DNA of 64,000 nucleotides, from positions 99,013 through 163,012 of the forward strand of contig RXIY01000005.1 of assembly GCA_003963405.1 (NCBI GenBank), in the 5' to 3' direction. Position numbers and translations under genes: made by a program. Positions 19,336 through 31,498 of the stretch are shown one piece after another. Under the pieces are notes generated by a model that saw only the letters and a list, made by a program, of their open reading frames with translations, was not told where the DNA came from and ran no database searches. Within the stretch, counting starts at the first letter, position 1; each line of letters opens with the position of its first letter. This stretch comes from Hyphomicrobiales bacterium. Its GTDB lineage: Bacteria; Pseudomonadota; Alphaproteobacteria; Rhizobiales; Beijerinckiaceae.

Positions 19336-20685
19336 ATGCAAGTAACGCAAACCTCCACGCAGGGTTTGAAGCAGGAATTCAAGGTCGTGCTGCCGGCGGC
19401 CGATCTCGCCGCCAAGCTCGGGGCCCAGCTCGCCGAGATGCAGGCCAAGGCCCAGATCAAGGGCTTCCGTCCCGGCAAGGCGCCGATCGGCCATCTCAAG
19501 AAGCTCTATGGCAAGAGCATCATGGGCGACGTGCTGCAGGAGGCCGTCAACGACGCCAACCGCAAGATCGTCGAGGAGAACGGGCTGCGAATCGCCGTCG
19601 AGCCCAAGCTCGATTTCCCCGGCGGGCAGGACGAGGTCGAGCGCGCGCTGGCGGCCGAGGGCGATTTCTCCTTCACGGTGACATTCGAGACGCTGCCGAA
19701 GTTCGAAGTCGGCTCCCTCGACGACATTTCCCTCGAGCGTCCGGTCGCAGAGGTCGGCGAGGCGGACATCGACACCGCCCTCAAGAATCTCGCCGACCGG
19801 GTGCAGGAATTCGAGGCGCGCGCCGAGGGCGCCAAGGCCGAGAAGGGCGACAAGCTCACGATCGACTTCACGGGCAAGCTCGACGGCGTGCCCTTCGAGG
19901 GCGGCACGGGCGGCGACATTGACATCGTGCTGGGCTCGGGCACGTTCATTCCGGGCTTCGAGGATCAGCTCGAAGGCGCGGCCGTTGGCGAGCAGCGCCT
20001 GGTCAAGGTCACCTTCCCGGAGGACTATTCCGCCAAGAATCTCGCCGGCAAGGACGCCGAATTCGACGTGACGGTGAAGGCCGTCGCCGCGCCCAAGGCC
20101 ATGGAGATCGGCGAGGATCTCGCCAAGAAATATGGCTTCGAGAATTTCGACGCCATGAAGGAGGCCGTGAAGGGCAATCTGGAGGCGGACTTCCACAAGG
20201 TTTCGCGCGATCGCCTGAAGCGCGCGCTGCTCGACGCGCTCGACAGCCGCTATTCCTTCGACCTGCCGGAGACGCTCGTCGAGCAGGAGTTCGGCAACAT
20301 CTGGCAGCAGCACATGGCCGAGAGCCAGCGGACGGGCCAGCCTCTCGCCGAGGACGGCAAGACCGAGGAAGAGACCCGCGCCGAGTTCCGCAAGATCGCC
20401 GAGCGCCGCGTGCGGTTGGGCCTCGTCCTCGCGGAGATCGGGCAGAACGCCGGCGTCAAGGTCGAGGACAAGGACCTGACCGAGGCGCTGGTCGAGCGCG
20501 CCCGCATGTTCCCTGGTCAGGAAAAGCAGGTCTGGGACTATTACCGCAACAATGAGCAGGCCCTCGCCCAGTTGCGCGCGCCGATCTACGAAGAGCGGGT
20601 CGTCGATCACATCTCGAAGCTGATCAAGATCGCCGACAAACCCGTGACCAAGGAAGAGCTCTTCAAGGACGAGGACGAGGCCTAA
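19336..20685 (+). CDS. tig: Trigger factor (ribosome-associated chaperone and prolyl isomerase)
   Basis: Binds the ribosome exit tunnel and shelters nascent chains. 449 residues. The N-terminal domain has the ribosome-binding signature (FRPGKAPIGHLKKLYG), the middle FKBP domain follows (GDKLTIDFTGKLDGVPFEGG, FIPGFEDQLEGAAVGE), and the C-terminal helical cradle ends in an acidic tail (KEELFKDEDEA). It lies upstream of clpP, as in many proteobacteria. The intervening 112 bp contain a GC-rich hairpin near 20740 without a T tract, so read-through is possible. Confidence 0.97.
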   Translation: MQVTQTSTQGLKQEFKVVLPAADLAAKLGAQLAEMQAKAQIKGFRPGKAPIGHLKKLYGKSIMGDVLQEAVNDANRKIVEENGLRIAVEPKLDFPGGQDEVERALAAEGDFSFTVTFETLPKFEVGSLDDISLERPVAEVGEADIDTALKNLADRVQEFEARAEGAKAEKGDKLTIDFTGKLDGVPFEGGTGGDIDIVLGSGTFIPGFEDQLEGAAVGEQRLVKVTFPEDYSAKNLAGKDAEFDVTVKAVAAPKAMEIGEDLAKKYGFENFDAMKEAVKGNLEADFHKVSRDRLKRALLDALDSRYSFDLPETLVEQEFGNIWQQHMAESQRTGQPLAEDGKTEEETRAEFRKIAERRVRLGLVLAEIGQNAGVKVEDKDLTEALVERARMFPGQEKQVWDYYRNNEQALAQLRAPIYEERVVDHISKLIKIADKPVTKEELFKDEDEA

Positions 20686-20797
20686 GCTTCGTTTGCGTCC
20701 TGTCTCGCTCCGGCATATGACGGGACAATGATGCATGCGGCGGAGGGCGGCCTCCGCCGGCAAGGCCACATGCAACCGGCCTTAGGAAGGCGATGCG

Positions 20798-21427
20798 ATG
20801 CGTGATCCGATCGAGGTCTACAACCAGTATCTCATTCCCCAGGTGATCGAAAACACCTCGCGCGGCGAGCGCGGGTTCGACATCTACTCGCGTCTTCTGC
20901 GGGAGCGGATCATCTTTCTCACCGGGCCGGTCGAAGACCATATGGCGTCGGTCATCATCGCGCAGCTTTTGTTCCTGGAATCGGAAAATCCGAAGAAGGA
21001 AATCTCGCTCTACATCAACTCGCCCGGCGGCGTGGTGACGTCGGGCCTCGCCATCTACGACACGATGCAGTTCATCAAGCCGAAGGTCTCGACGCTCTGC
21101 GTGGGGCAGGCGGCGTCGATGGGCTCGCTGCTGCTTTGCGCCGGCGAGGCGGGTCAGCGTTTCGCGCTGCCCAACGCCCGCGTCATGCTGCATCAGCCGT
21201 CTGGCGGCTTCCAGGGGCAGGCGTCCGACATTCAGCGCCATGCGGAAGACATCCTCAAGGTGAAGAAGCGGTTGAACGACATTTACGTCCGCCACACCGG
21301 CAAGGACTATGAGACGATCGAGCGCACGCTCGACCGCGATCATTTCATGTCGGCGGAGGAGGCCAAGGCTTTCGGCATCATCGACAGCGTGCAGGAGAAG
21401 CGCGCCGACGAGCCCGAAGCCAAGTAA
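20798..21427 (+). CDS. clpP: ATP-dependent Clp protease proteolytic subunit
   Basis: Serine peptidase that assembles as a tetradecamer and works with ClpX or ClpA. 209 residues. The catalytic Ser is in [12 protein letters not shown] and the His in [16 protein letters not shown]; the Asp follows in the C-terminal third ([13 protein letters not shown]). It starts at ATG 20798 after AGGAAGGCG. No clpX follows in the window, which is unusual, since tig-clpP-clpX is the common order; here a biotin carboxylase gene follows. Confidence 0.97.
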   Translation: MRDPIEVYNQYLIPQVIENTSRGERGFDIYSRLLRERIIFLTGPVEDHMASVIIAQLLFLESENPKKEISLYINSPGGVVTSGLAIYDTMQFIKPKVSTLCVGQAASMGSLLLCAGEAGQRFALPNARVMLHQPSGGFQGQASDIQRHAEDILKVKKRLNDIYVRHTGKDYETIERTLDRDHFMSAEEAKAFGIIDSVQEKRADEPEAK

Positions 21428-21517
21428 AGTTCAGGGAGAGGGGCGCGGAACGGCTTTCGGATCAGAAAAGCCGCCGCGCCGAGGCGTCCGAGGATCAAAA
21501 GGGCAATTGGGGCTCGC

Positions 21518-23527
<2,010 letters not shown>

Positions 23528-23548
23528 GGGCGTGAGTCTTTCACACGG

Positions 23549-23582
23549 AAAACCCCCGTCGATCCTTTCGGCGGGGGTTTTT
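23549..23582 (+). terminator. Intrinsic terminator after pccA
   Basis: A 10-bp stem AAAACCCCCG / CGGGGGTTTT with a 13-nt loop and a T5 tail, 22 bp after the stop. It may also serve the converging efflux operon on the other strand because of its A/T symmetry. Confidence 0.9.
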
Positions 23583-23712
23583 CATTGGGCCTGTTGAAAG
23601 GAGTTCGGCAAATCCGCGCCAGGTCGGCGGAAAATCTCAGGGACCCGTGTCGGGCCGTCCCCGGTCTCCTCGCTGCTCGGGTCGTCCGCTCCGCCGCGGG
23701 GCGGAGCGTCGA

Positions 23713-24954
23713 TCACTCCGACACGGCCGGGCAGGCGCCGTCTCCCGCGGTCGCGCCGCCAACGAGATTTTCCTTCACGATCTTCTCGGCGCGCGCTCTC
23801 GCTTCCTCCAGGTCCTTGTCGAAGACCTCGGTCGCATATTCTCCGGCGGAGGTCTTGACGATGGAGTCGTTCGCCGGCTTTGCCTCGGCGCCGACATTGA
23901 TCGAGGTCACGGTCGAGAGTCCGGGGCGCAGGGGCGTTTTCTTCAGCTCTTCCGGATCGATCGCGATTCGCACGGGCACGCGCTGGACGATGCGGATGAA
24001 GTTGCCTGTGGCGTTGTCGGGCGGCAGGGTGGCGAAGACGCTGCCGGAGCCCGGCACGAGACCCTCGACCGTGCCATGGAACAGCACGCTCGACCCGTAG
24101 AGATCGACCTTGATCACCGCCGGCTGTCCGGGGCGAATCCGATCCATCCGGTTTTCCCAGAGATTGGCCTCGACCCAAAGGTGATCGAGCGGGACGATGT
24201 TCATGACCTGGTCGCCGGGACGCACGCGCTGGCCGACCTGCACCCGACGCTTGGCGACATAGCCCGTGGCAGGCGCGCGAATTTTCTGGCGCAGATATTC
24301 GATAAAGGCGTCGTTGAAACGCGCCTTCGCGAGTTCGATGTCCGGATGCTTCGTGAGCTCCACGCCGCCGACGCGGGACTCGATCGCCTGATATTCGGCG
24401 CGCGTCTCGCGCAGATCGGCCTCCTGGGCGGCGAGCGTGTCCTCTGTATTCTGCAAGACTTGCCCCGACGCCGCGCCGCTCGTCGCCGCCTTCCGGTAAC
24501 GCGCGAGATCGTGGCGCGTGCGCTCGCGGACGGCGGTGCGCGATGTTAACTTCTGGCAAATCTGCCGGCGGTTGGCGTAGAGCGCGCCGACGCTGCGCAC
24601 GGCGCGGCCAAGCTCCGCTTCCGCCTGGCCGAGCGCGGCCCGCGCGCGCTGCGCGTCGAGCTGGATCAGCACGTCGCCTTTCTTGACGAGCTGGGTTTCC
24701 TCCGCGAGCACCTTCGCGACGACGCCGGTGGCGTCCGCCTGCACGGGAATGATGTTGCCCGAGACGAAGGCGTTGTCCGTCGTCACCCAGTCGCGGTCAT
24801 AGGTGAACCAGCGGAACGCCGTGACCAGCGCCCCGACCCCGACTCCGACCGCGAGCGCCCTGAGCAGAAAGGCGCGACGGGCGCGAATTGTCTTGCGCGA
24901 CAGCGGCGGCGCGCCGCCGGCCGCGCTCGGAGCGTCTGTGTGATCCTGACCCAA
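23713..24954 (-). CDS. emrA: EmrA/HlyD-type periplasmic adaptor of an efflux pump
   Basis: Membrane-fusion protein linking the MFS pump to the outer-membrane channel. 413 residues from TTG 24954, which has GGGAGG 9 nt upstream; no ATG lies nearby. It has a cytoplasmic leader, one membrane helix (about 28-50), a first lipoyl half (GNIIPVQADATGVVAKVLAEE), a long coiled-coil hairpin (about 95-195), a second lipoyl half (KIRAPATGYVAKRRVQVGQRV) and a beta-barrel region. It lies 3 nt after the NodT-type channel, third in the operon. Drug specificity cannot be read from sequence. Confidence 0.93.
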   Translation of the reverse strand: MGQDHTDAPSAAGGAPPLSRKTIRARRAFLLRALAVGVGVGALVTAFRWFTYDRDWVTTDNAFVSGNIIPVQADATGVVAKVLAEETQLVKKGDVLIQLDAQRARAALGQAEAELGRAVRSVGALYANRRQICQKLTSRTAVRERTRHDLARYRKAATSGAASGQVLQNTEDTLAAQEADLRETRAEYQAIESRVGGVELTKHPDIELAKARFNDAFIEYLRQKIRAPATGYVAKRRVQVGQRVRPGDQVMNIVPLDHLWVEANLWENRMDRIRPGQPAVIKVDLYGSSVLFHGTVEGLVPGSGSVFATLPPDNATGNFIRIVQRVPVRIAIDPEELKKTPLRPGLSTVTSINVGAEAKPANDSIVKTSAGEYATEVFDKDLEEARARAEKIVKENLVGGATAGDGACPAVSE

Positions 24955-24957
24955 AAT

Positions 24958-26544
24958 TCAGCCTCCCCCGAGGGATTGCACGGCATCGACGACCGGCGTG
25001 ATCGGATCCGTCTCCGGCGCCGGCTTGGGCTCGTAAGCCTGCGGCCCTGCGTCGAATCCGCCGCCGAGCGCCTGGAAAAGATCCACGGCGGCGACGAGCT
25101 TGTCTCCCTCCAGACCGCGCTGGATATAGAGAGCGTCGAGCATGTCGGCGTATTCCTGAACATATTCGCGCCGGTCGCGCAGTCCGTTGCTCAGGCGAAT
25201 GCGCGCGAGATCGGCCTCGGCGCGCCGCGCCTGCACGAAGCGCGACTGCGATTCATATTCCGATTTGAATCTCTTGAGATTGGCGAGCGCGTCGGCGACC
25301 TGCTGCGCGGCCGTCAGCAGCGTCTCGTTGTACGTGTCCACCGCCTGATCGTAATCGGCGCGCTGCATCTCGAGGTTGCCCGTGAGCTTGCCGCCCTGGA
25401 AGATCGGCAAGTGCAGACCGGGCGTGACGCTGTACACCATGGCTCCCGGATTGAACAGATAGCCGCCGAGCTTTGCGAATTGGCTCGAGGTGACGGACGC
25501 CTCGAGGCCCGCCGAAACGGAAATGTCCATCGAGGGCAGAAACAGCGCCTTGGCGGCGTGGATGCGATCCGCCCAGGCTTCCGCGCGCCGCAGCGCCGCC
25601 ATCAGATCCGGGCGATGCGCCAGAAGCTCGATCGGCAGGCGCTGGGGCAGGCCGGGCTGCACGGGGGCAACCTGCTTCTTGCCCTCGAAGAGGCCACGCG
25701 CCACGTCGGGACCTTCGCCCATCAGCCGGGCGAGGGCGTTCTCCTGAATTGAAATCGCAGCGACCAGCGACGCCTCGCGCCGCACGGCGGCCTCCTCGTT
25801 GCTGCGCGCGATCTGCACGAAGTCGAGCGGCTCGATGCCGGTCGCATAGCGGGTTTCGAAAAGCTGCCGCAGTTCCCGCCGCAGGCTCGTGAGCTCCTTT
25901 GCGAGCTTCAATTGTTCCGCGAGCACATAACCGCGAAGATAGGCGCGCGCGACGCTCGTCGTCAGCAGCAGCCTGGTCTGTTCGAGTTCGCCGGCCTGGG
26001 CCAGCGCGTCGCCGATGGCGGCGTCGAGCAAGGCGCGGTTGCGGCCCCAGAAGTCCAGCTCCCATTTGGCCGAGATCGGGTTGAGGAAGGCCGCGGATTT
26101 CTCGAGGCCGCCGACCTTGGGATTGAGGCCCGCCGCGACGCCGCGCTCGGCGTAACGATTTTGCTTGTAGGAGAGATCGGTCTCGACATAGGGCGTCAGA
26201 CGCGAGCTTGCGATGTCGACGGCGGACTCGGCTTCTTTCAGCGTGTCGGCGGCCTTGCGCAGGTTCTGGTTGTCGATTAGCGACTTTTCCATGATCCGGT
26301 CGAGTTCCGGACTACGGAAGGCTTTCCACCATTGTTGGCTGGGCCACCCTTTGGCGCTCACGCTTTTTACGCCCGAGGCCGCGATGGTGCGGCTCATCGG
26401 CGGCGGCTCCATGAAGTCGGCGCGCTGCTGCTGGGCTGTCGGCACGCAGCCCGACAGCAGCAGCGCAAGGGGGGCCGCCGCGCCGAGGCTTCTGCGCCTC
26501 GCGAGCGGGCCGCGTGGTGTGTGGTGTCTCGTGCGCTTGCGCAT
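24958..26544 (-). CDS. NodT/OprM family outer-membrane efflux lipoprotein
   Basis: TolC-like outer-membrane channel, 528 residues. The N-terminus ends in a lipobox LLLSGC, so the protein is lipid-anchored after cleavage. The repeated channel helices show the OprM-type pattern (LPQRLPIELLAHRPDLMAALRRAEAWADRIHAAKALFLPSMDIS), with the second repeat towards the N-terminus. A C-terminal tail of about 70 residues rich in Pro and Gly is longer than usual. Its start overlaps the stop of the MFS pump by ATGA, so translation is coupled. Confidence 0.93.
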   Translation of the reverse strand: MRKRTRHHTPRGPLARRRSLGAAAPLALLLSGCVPTAQQQRADFMEPPPMSRTIAASGVKSVSAKGWPSQQWWKAFRSPELDRIMEKSLIDNQNLRKAADTLKEAESAVDIASSRLTPYVETDLSYKQNRYAERGVAAGLNPKVGGLEKSAAFLNPISAKWELDFWGRNRALLDAAIGDALAQAGELEQTRLLLTTSVARAYLRGYVLAEQLKLAKELTSLRRELRQLFETRYATGIEPLDFVQIARSNEEAAVRREASLVAAISIQENALARLMGEGPDVARGLFEGKKQVAPVQPGLPQRLPIELLAHRPDLMAALRRAEAWADRIHAAKALFLPSMDISVSAGLEASVTSSQFAKLGGYLFNPGAMVYSVTPGLHLPIFQGGKLTGNLEMQRADYDQAVDTYNETLLTAAQQVADALANLKRFKSEYESQSRFVQARRAEADLARIRLSNGLRDRREYVQEYADMLDALYIQRGLEGDKLVAAVDLFQALGGGFDAGPQAYEPKPAPETDPITPVVDAVQSLGGG

Positions 26545-28142
26545 CAGTGGTCCGCCGTCACGGCTGCTTTGCTCTCGATCTTCGCCGTAGCTGTCGCCTG
26601 CGCGCCATAAGCGGATGGCTCCTTTTTGAGTCGGGCGAACCAGACGAGGACGCCCAGCAGGAACATGATACAGGCGCCGAGAAGGAAGGCGTCGTTGAGG
26701 GCGAGAATGCCGGCCTGCTGACGGATCAGCCTCGCAATGTGCCGGCGCGCGACCGATTCGGACAGGCCCAGCCCCTGCAATTGTTGGGTCAGCGCGGAGA
26801 GCGTGTCCAGAGAGGCGTAGCGCCGTCCGCCGAGATATTCAGACAAATTGAGTTGATGCCATGGCGTACGGCGGAAATAAATGACGCTTTGGAAGGCGAT
26901 GCCAATGGCGCCGCCGACGAGACGAAACAGCAGGAATTCCTCGGCCGCGCGCTTGTACGTCTTGCCGCTGAGGCCGTAGGTCGCGAGCGTCGACGTCGGC
27001 GCCGAGAGCGCAGCGACGCAGAAGCCCAGGAAAATGACCGGGATGACCAGCGCGTCGAAAGAGGCGTGCTTGTCGAAGAGGCCGAGCCAGGTCAGCACGA
27101 CCGACGAACATATGCACATCAGACAGATGACGAGCCGCACGTCGATTTTCTTCGATATTTCGTACATGACCGACGCCAGCGGCAGACCGGCGATCATCAT
27201 GGCCAGATAGACATGGCCGGCGATCGACGAGGTGTAGCCGAGCAGGAGCTGCATCTGCACGGAGAGGAGCGACATCAGCCCCTGAATGGTGAGAAAGCCG
27301 AAGAAGCCGCACGCGACGCCCAGGGCGTAACTCGACCGCGCGAACAGGCGCACGTCCACGATCGGATTGCGCTCGCCCCATTCCCAGATGACGAAGGCGG
27401 GGATCGCAAGAACGACGACGATGTAATCCGCCGACAGAAGCGAGGAGTCCAGCCAGTCGAAGTCGTTTCCAAGGCTGAAGATCATTTGCACGCCGATCAG
27501 TATGACGGCGAGCAGCGCGAAGCCGACCGCGTCGAAGCGGACGATCTTGCGCTCGTAACTGCGTCCATAGAGCAGCGCGCCGACCGTCGCCGCGATCAGA
27601 AAGCCAAGCGTGGCGTTGGCGTAAAAGAGCCACCGCCAGGAAAAATATTCGGCCCAGAAGCCGCCGAGGAAGACGGCGAGCGTATAGGGAAGAATGCCGA
27701 GCGCCGCCCAGTAGCCGAGGCCGATCCGATATTGCTTCTCCGGCAGTTCGCCGAGCGCCGCCGCCTGACTGACCACAGCCAGAAAACCACCGAACACGCC
27801 AAAGACGAAACGCGTCGGCGCATACATGAACACCGAGGCGCTCGAGACGCAGATGATCGAGGCGATCGCATAGCCCAGGTAGCCGAGCGTCAGAACGCGA
27901 TAATCGCCGTATCGCCCGGTGAGAATGCGCGCCAGCGGCACGCCGAGCGCCACGCCGATGAGATAGAACGTCGTTCCCCAGGCGGCGAAACTCGGCGTCA
28001 CGCCCTCGAGCGAACCGGCCGAATAGGGCGTGAGCACGCTGTGGCCGGACACGTTGGAGAGAACGTCGACATATCCCACGCCGAGCGCGACCAGTAGCAG
28101 CAGAAGCCTGCCGCCGGTCAGCCTGTCGAATGAGGCCGTCAT
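26544..28142 (-). CDS. emrB: EmrB/QacA family MFS multidrug exporter (DHA2, 14 TM)
   Basis: 532 residues, first gene of the efflux operon. About fourteen hydrophobic segments; motif C-like and motif A-like segments (GVALGVPLARILTGRYGDYRVL, FGVFGGFLAVVSQAAALGELP) fit drug:H+ antiporters of the DHA2 group. The WAEYFSWRWLFYANATLGF segment is a typical EmrB signature. A proton-driven pump that would work with the adaptor and channel encoded behind it. It is transcribed divergently from the NhaR-like regulator, the likely controller. Confidence 0.93.
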   Translation of the reverse strand: MTASFDRLTGGRLLLLLVALGVGYVDVLSNVSGHSVLTPYSAGSLEGVTPSFAAWGTTFYLIGVALGVPLARILTGRYGDYRVLTLGYLGYAIASIICVSSASVFMYAPTRFVFGVFGGFLAVVSQAAALGELPEKQYRIGLGYWAALGILPYTLAVFLGGFWAEYFSWRWLFYANATLGFLIAATVGALLYGRSYERKIVRFDAVGFALLAVILIGVQMIFSLGNDFDWLDSSLLSADYIVVVLAIPAFVIWEWGERNPIVDVRLFARSSYALGVACGFFGFLTIQGLMSLLSVQMQLLLGYTSSIAGHVYLAMMIAGLPLASVMYEISKKIDVRLVICLMCICSSVVLTWLGLFDKHASFDALVIPVIFLGFCVAALSAPTSTLATYGLSGKTYKRAAEEFLLFRLVGGAIGIAFQSVIYFRRTPWHQLNLSEYLGGRRYASLDTLSALTQQLQGLGLSESVARRHIARLIRQQAGILALNDAFLLGACIMFLLGVLVWFARLKKEPSAYGAQATATAKIESKAAVTADH

Positions 28143-28806
28143 TGCGCGTTGCGGTCCTCGAGCCCGGTAAAGGCCGAAGCGGCGAAGGAGAGGGCAGGCG
28201 AGCGCCCGATGGCGGATTGTGCGCCGCCCCTTGCGGGAAGGGGCGAGGCGGCGTCGACCGAAAGCATAAGCTTAACCCCGTTGTGCGGCAATGCTCGCGG
28301 CCGGTCGCGCCGCCGTGCAATGACCGTGAAGCAACCCAGGCTCCCCCGATTTCAGGCGAACCTTGCAATGGTTTTCAGGGTCGATTGCGAGTATTGGCGT
28401 CAGGCCCATGCGTCTTCCAGGTTATGCCGTGCCGCTCGACGCATGCGCCAGAACGACTGAAGCCAACTTAGAGGGAAGTAGAGCAGATGAAAAATAGTAA
28501 GAGCAAATAATATCCATCGGTTTTTCCATGAAAATTATCCATAAAACTGTAAAAATTGAGCTTCCGATGGAGCCAGAGCGCGGGCGTGGTTGAGCGAAAT
28601 AGCCAAGCACAAGGGCTCGATAACCACGCAGCCCCGTTACTCTCACCCGACCGGAGCAGGCGGCTTCCGCTAGACTTTTGGTCGCCCGCCCTTTCTCCTG
28701 GCCCTCGCCGTACAGCGGCGCCGCCCGATTCTGCAACGGAGCCGTTGCGCTGTTCCCAAAATAGAATATTTCTGTTCGAACCATAGATATTTCCGATGGG
28801 CTTGCG
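28143..28806. other. Regulatory region between the efflux operon and its divergent regulator
   Basis: About 660 bp with no convincing gene. The segment 28470-28560 is strikingly AT-rich compared with its surroundings and contains AAAATTATCCATAAAACTG-like sequence. It could hold the regulator's binding sites and the promoters for both directions. LysR regulators commonly bind T-N11-A sites in such divergent spacers, but I could not fix one site. Confidence 0.45.
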
Positions 28807-29709
28807 ATGGACCGGCTCAACTACCAGCATCTCTTCTACTTCTGGAACGTGGCGCGCGAAGGCAGCGTGACGCGCGCCAGCGAGAAGCTGCGTCTCGCGC
28901 AACCCACGATCAGCGGCCAACTGGCGGTCTTCGAGGACGCGATCGGCGCGCAACTCCTGCGCAAGGAGGGCCGCAGGCTGATGCTCACCGAGAAAGGCCG
29001 GACTGTTTATCATTATGCTGATGAGATTTTCGCGCTTGGACGTGAACTCACCAATACGCTGAAGGGCCGCGTCGGCCCCATGGGCCTGCGCCTGAGCGTC
29101 GGCGTCGCGGATGCGCTGCCCAAACTCATTGTCTATCGTCTGATCGAGCCGGCGCTGAACCACGAGCAGCAGACGCAGGTGGTCTGCCACGAGGACAAGG
29201 TCGAGCGGCTCCTTGCCGAACTGACGCTGCACGGCGTCGATATCGTGATCGCGGATACGCCGGCGACGACAGCCGTTGGCGGCCGCGTCTATAACCACCT
29301 GCTCGGGCAATGTGGGGTCGCTGTCTTCGCCGCGCCGGGACTCGCGGGCCAGTTTGTGGAGAACTTCCCCAACTCGCTCGAGGGCGCGCCGCTCCTGTTT
29401 CCGACTCCGGCGACGGCGCTGCGCCGGTCGCTCGACCTATGGTTCGAGCAGAAGCGCATTTCTCCCCTGGTTCGCGCCGAAATCGAGGACAGCGCGCTGT
29501 TGAAGACATTCGCCGCCGCAGGCGCCGGGCTCTTCGTCGCGCCCGTCGCCGTCGCTGAGGCCATCGAGCGTCAATATGGCGTCGTGAATATCGGCGAACT
29601 GGAAGGGGTTACGGAAAGCTTCTACGCAATCACGCTTCGGCGGAAGATCGATCATCCCGCGGTCACCACAATACTCCAGGGTGCGCGCGACTGGCTGGCT
29701 TCGCCGTAA
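28807..29709 (+). CDS. nhaR: NhaR-like LysR family transcriptional regulator
   Basis: 300 residues. The N-terminal winged helix-turn-helix starts MDRLNYQHLFYFWNVAREGSVTRASEKLRLAQPTIS; this NYxHLxYFW opening is characteristic of NhaR, the activator of Na+/H+ antiporter genes. The effector-binding domain follows (about 90-290). It faces the EmrB operon and is followed by convergent purK. A CPA1 Na+/H+ antiporter gene lies 2.3 kb downstream, but with purEK and crcB in between, so the more likely target is the divergent efflux operon. Confidence 0.88.
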   Translation: MDRLNYQHLFYFWNVAREGSVTRASEKLRLAQPTISGQLAVFEDAIGAQLLRKEGRRLMLTEKGRTVYHYADEIFALGRELTNTLKGRVGPMGLRLSVGVADALPKLIVYRLIEPALNHEQQTQVVCHEDKVERLLAELTLHGVDIVIADTPATTAVGGRVYNHLLGQCGVAVFAAPGLAGQFVENFPNSLEGAPLLFPTPATALRRSLDLWFEQKRISPLVRAEIEDSALLKTFAAAGAGLFVAPVAVAEAIERQYGVVNIGELEGVTESFYAITLRRKIDHPAVTTILQGARDWLASP

Positions 29710-29790
29710 GTCTTCCGACGGACGCTAAGCGCGCTTTCCGCCGGGATGGGAACCGATTCGGCAGTAGAACGCGCGACGGAACAATAAGCT

Positions 29791-29829
29791 GGAGCCTCGA
29801 TCCGATTCCATCGGATCGGAAAAGGCTCT
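29791..29829. terminator. Long hairpin between convergent genes
   Basis: GATCCGAT-TCC-ATCGGATC (29799-29817) forms a perfect 8-bp stem, extended by an outer GAGCC / GGCTC pairing (29792-29796 with 29824-29828). It sits between the regulator and purK and touches the purK stop codon. The T content is modest, so termination is plausible but not certain. Confidence 0.5.
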
Positions 29830-30901
29830 AAGCGACCACCCGCGTGACATGGCCCATCTTGCGGCCGGGGCGCGAGTCCTTCTTGCCGTAGAGATGCAGG
29901 CAGGCGCCGTCCTGCGCGAGAATCTCGGCCCATTTGTCGGCCTCGGCGCCGATGAGGTTGCGCATGACGACCTGCCGGCCGTGGCGCGTCGGCGCGCCGA
30001 GCGGCATGCCTGCGACCGCGCGCATGTGCTGCTCGAATTGCGAGGTGACGGCGCCGTCGAGCGTCCAGTGGCCGGAATTGTGAACGCGCGGCGCAATTTC
30101 GTTGACGACGAGCCGCTCGCCCGACCCCTCCGAGACGACGAACATCTCGACGGCGATGATGCCGACATAGTCCGCCGCTTCCGCGATGGCGCGGGCCATG
30201 TCCATGGCGGCGCGCGCCGTCGTCTCGCTGATGGCCGCGGGCGCGGTCGTCTGCGCGAGAATATGATGCTCGTGGACGTTCTCGCAGATGTCATAGGCGC
30301 GGAATTCGCCGTCGAGGCCGCGCGCCGCAACGACCGAGACTTCCTTGGAGAAGGGCACGAATCCTTCGAGAATGCAGGCCGCGCCGCCAAGCCCCGCGAA
30401 GGCCTGCGCGAGATCGACGCCTTCGCGTATCTGCGTCTGGCCCTTGCCGTCATAGCCGAAACGGCGTGTCTTCAGGATCGACGGACGCCCGAGGCGGGCG
30501 ACGGCGGCCGTGAGGCTCCCGGCGTCCGTCACATCGGCGAAATCGGCCGTCGCGATCCCGAGGCCGCGCACGAACTGCTTCTCGACCAGCCGGTCCTGCG
30601 TGAGCGCCAAAACCTTCGGATTGGGCCGGACGGGGCAATGCGCCTCGAGCACTTCCGCCGTGCGCGCGGGGACGTTCTCGAATTCGTAGGTGACGACGTC
30701 GACAGAGTCCGCGAAGGCGGCGAGCGCCCCTTCGTCGAGAAAGTCGGCTTTCGTATGCGCGGCGCAAACGTCGAAGGCCGGATCGTCGGGGACGGGAGAG
30801 AAGACATGCGATTTCAGCCCCAGCCGCGCGCCGGCGAGCGCCAGCATGCGCGCGAGCTGTCCGCCGCCGAGAATGCCGATGGTTGCGCCAGGTTTGAGCA
30901 T
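29828..30901 (-). CDS. purK: N5-carboxyaminoimidazole ribonucleotide synthase
   Basis: ATP-grasp enzyme of purine synthesis that carboxylates AIR to N5-CAIR using bicarbonate. 357 residues from ATG 30901. It begins MLKPGATIGILGGGQLARMLALAGARLG, the PurK nucleotide-fold opening, then DVVTYEFENVP, ILKTRRFGYDGKGQ and NEIAPRVHNSGHWT, all classic PurK motifs. It follows purE by 2 nt, so the two enzymes, which act in sequence, are co-translated. Confidence 0.97.
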   Translation of the reverse strand: MLKPGATIGILGGGQLARMLALAGARLGLKSHVFSPVPDDPAFDVCAAHTKADFLDEGALAAFADSVDVVTYEFENVPARTAEVLEAHCPVRPNPKVLALTQDRLVEKQFVRGLGIATADFADVTDAGSLTAAVARLGRPSILKTRRFGYDGKGQTQIREGVDLAQAFAGLGGAACILEGFVPFSKEVSVVAARGLDGEFRAYDICENVHEHHILAQTTAPAAISETTARAAMDMARAIAEAADYVGIIAVEMFVVSEGSGERLVVNEIAPRVHNSGHWTLDGAVTSQFEQHMRAVAGMPLGAPTRHGRQVVMRNLIGAEADKWAEILAQDGACLHLYGKKDSRPGRKMGHVTRVVA

Positions 30902-30903
30902 GG

Positions 30904-31401
30904 TTACGCCTCGTCGCGCGGCGTCTCCGCCACGCTCTCCGTCTGTTTCCGGCGGAAGGCGGCGAGCCGCGCCGCGAGCGCCTTGTCCGAGCGCGCGAGT
31001 ATGCTCGCGGCCAGGATCGCCGCATTGATGGCCCCCGCCTTGCCGATGGCGAGCGTGCCGACGGGAACGCCGCCCGGCATCTGCACGATGGACAAAAGCG
31101 AGTCCATGCCTTTCAGGGCCGCCGATTCGATCGGCACGCCGAGCACGGGCAGATTGGTCATTGAGGCCGTCATGCCCGGCAGATGCGCCGCCCCGCCAGC
31201 GCCCGCGATGATCACGTCGAAGCCCTCGGCCTCGGCCCCCGTGGCGAAGGCGACGAGACGGTCCGGCGTGCGATGGGCGGAGACGATCCGCGCCGCGCAG
31301 GCGACCTCGAGCGCAGCCAGCGTTTCGACGGCGTGACGCATGGTCGCCCAGTCGGACTGCGACCCCATGATGACCGCGACGGGGATTTTCGGCTTCGCCA
31401 C
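30904..31401 (-). CDS. purE: N5-carboxyaminoimidazole ribonucleotide mutase
   Basis: Converts N5-CAIR to CAIR, the step after PurK. 165 residues if started at GTG 31401 ([21 protein letters not shown]), which places the start where other PurE proteins have it. The frame runs on to a TTG at 31434, adding 11 residues. Active-site signatures [15 protein letters not shown] and [13 protein letters not shown] are intact. Confidence 0.96.
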   Translation of the reverse strand: MAKPKIPVAVIMGSQSDWATMRHAVETLAALEVACAARIVSAHRTPDRLVAFATGAEAEGFDVIIAGAGGAAHLPGMTASMTNLPVLGVPIESAALKGMDSLLSIVQMPGGVPVGTLAIGKAGAINAAILAASILARSDKALAARLAAFRRKQTESVAETPRDEA

Positions 31402-31498
31402 TTGATGTCCATCGGCTCGAGCGCGGGAAGCCAAGCCGCATAGACGAAGGGCCGCCCGGACGCAAGCCGCGCCTGGAAGCCTTTTGGACCGCCTTGGC

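Noticed and set aside
28468..29310. Minus-strand open frame covering the start of the LysR gene
   Set aside because: Shadow of the NhaR-like gene and the AT-rich spacer.
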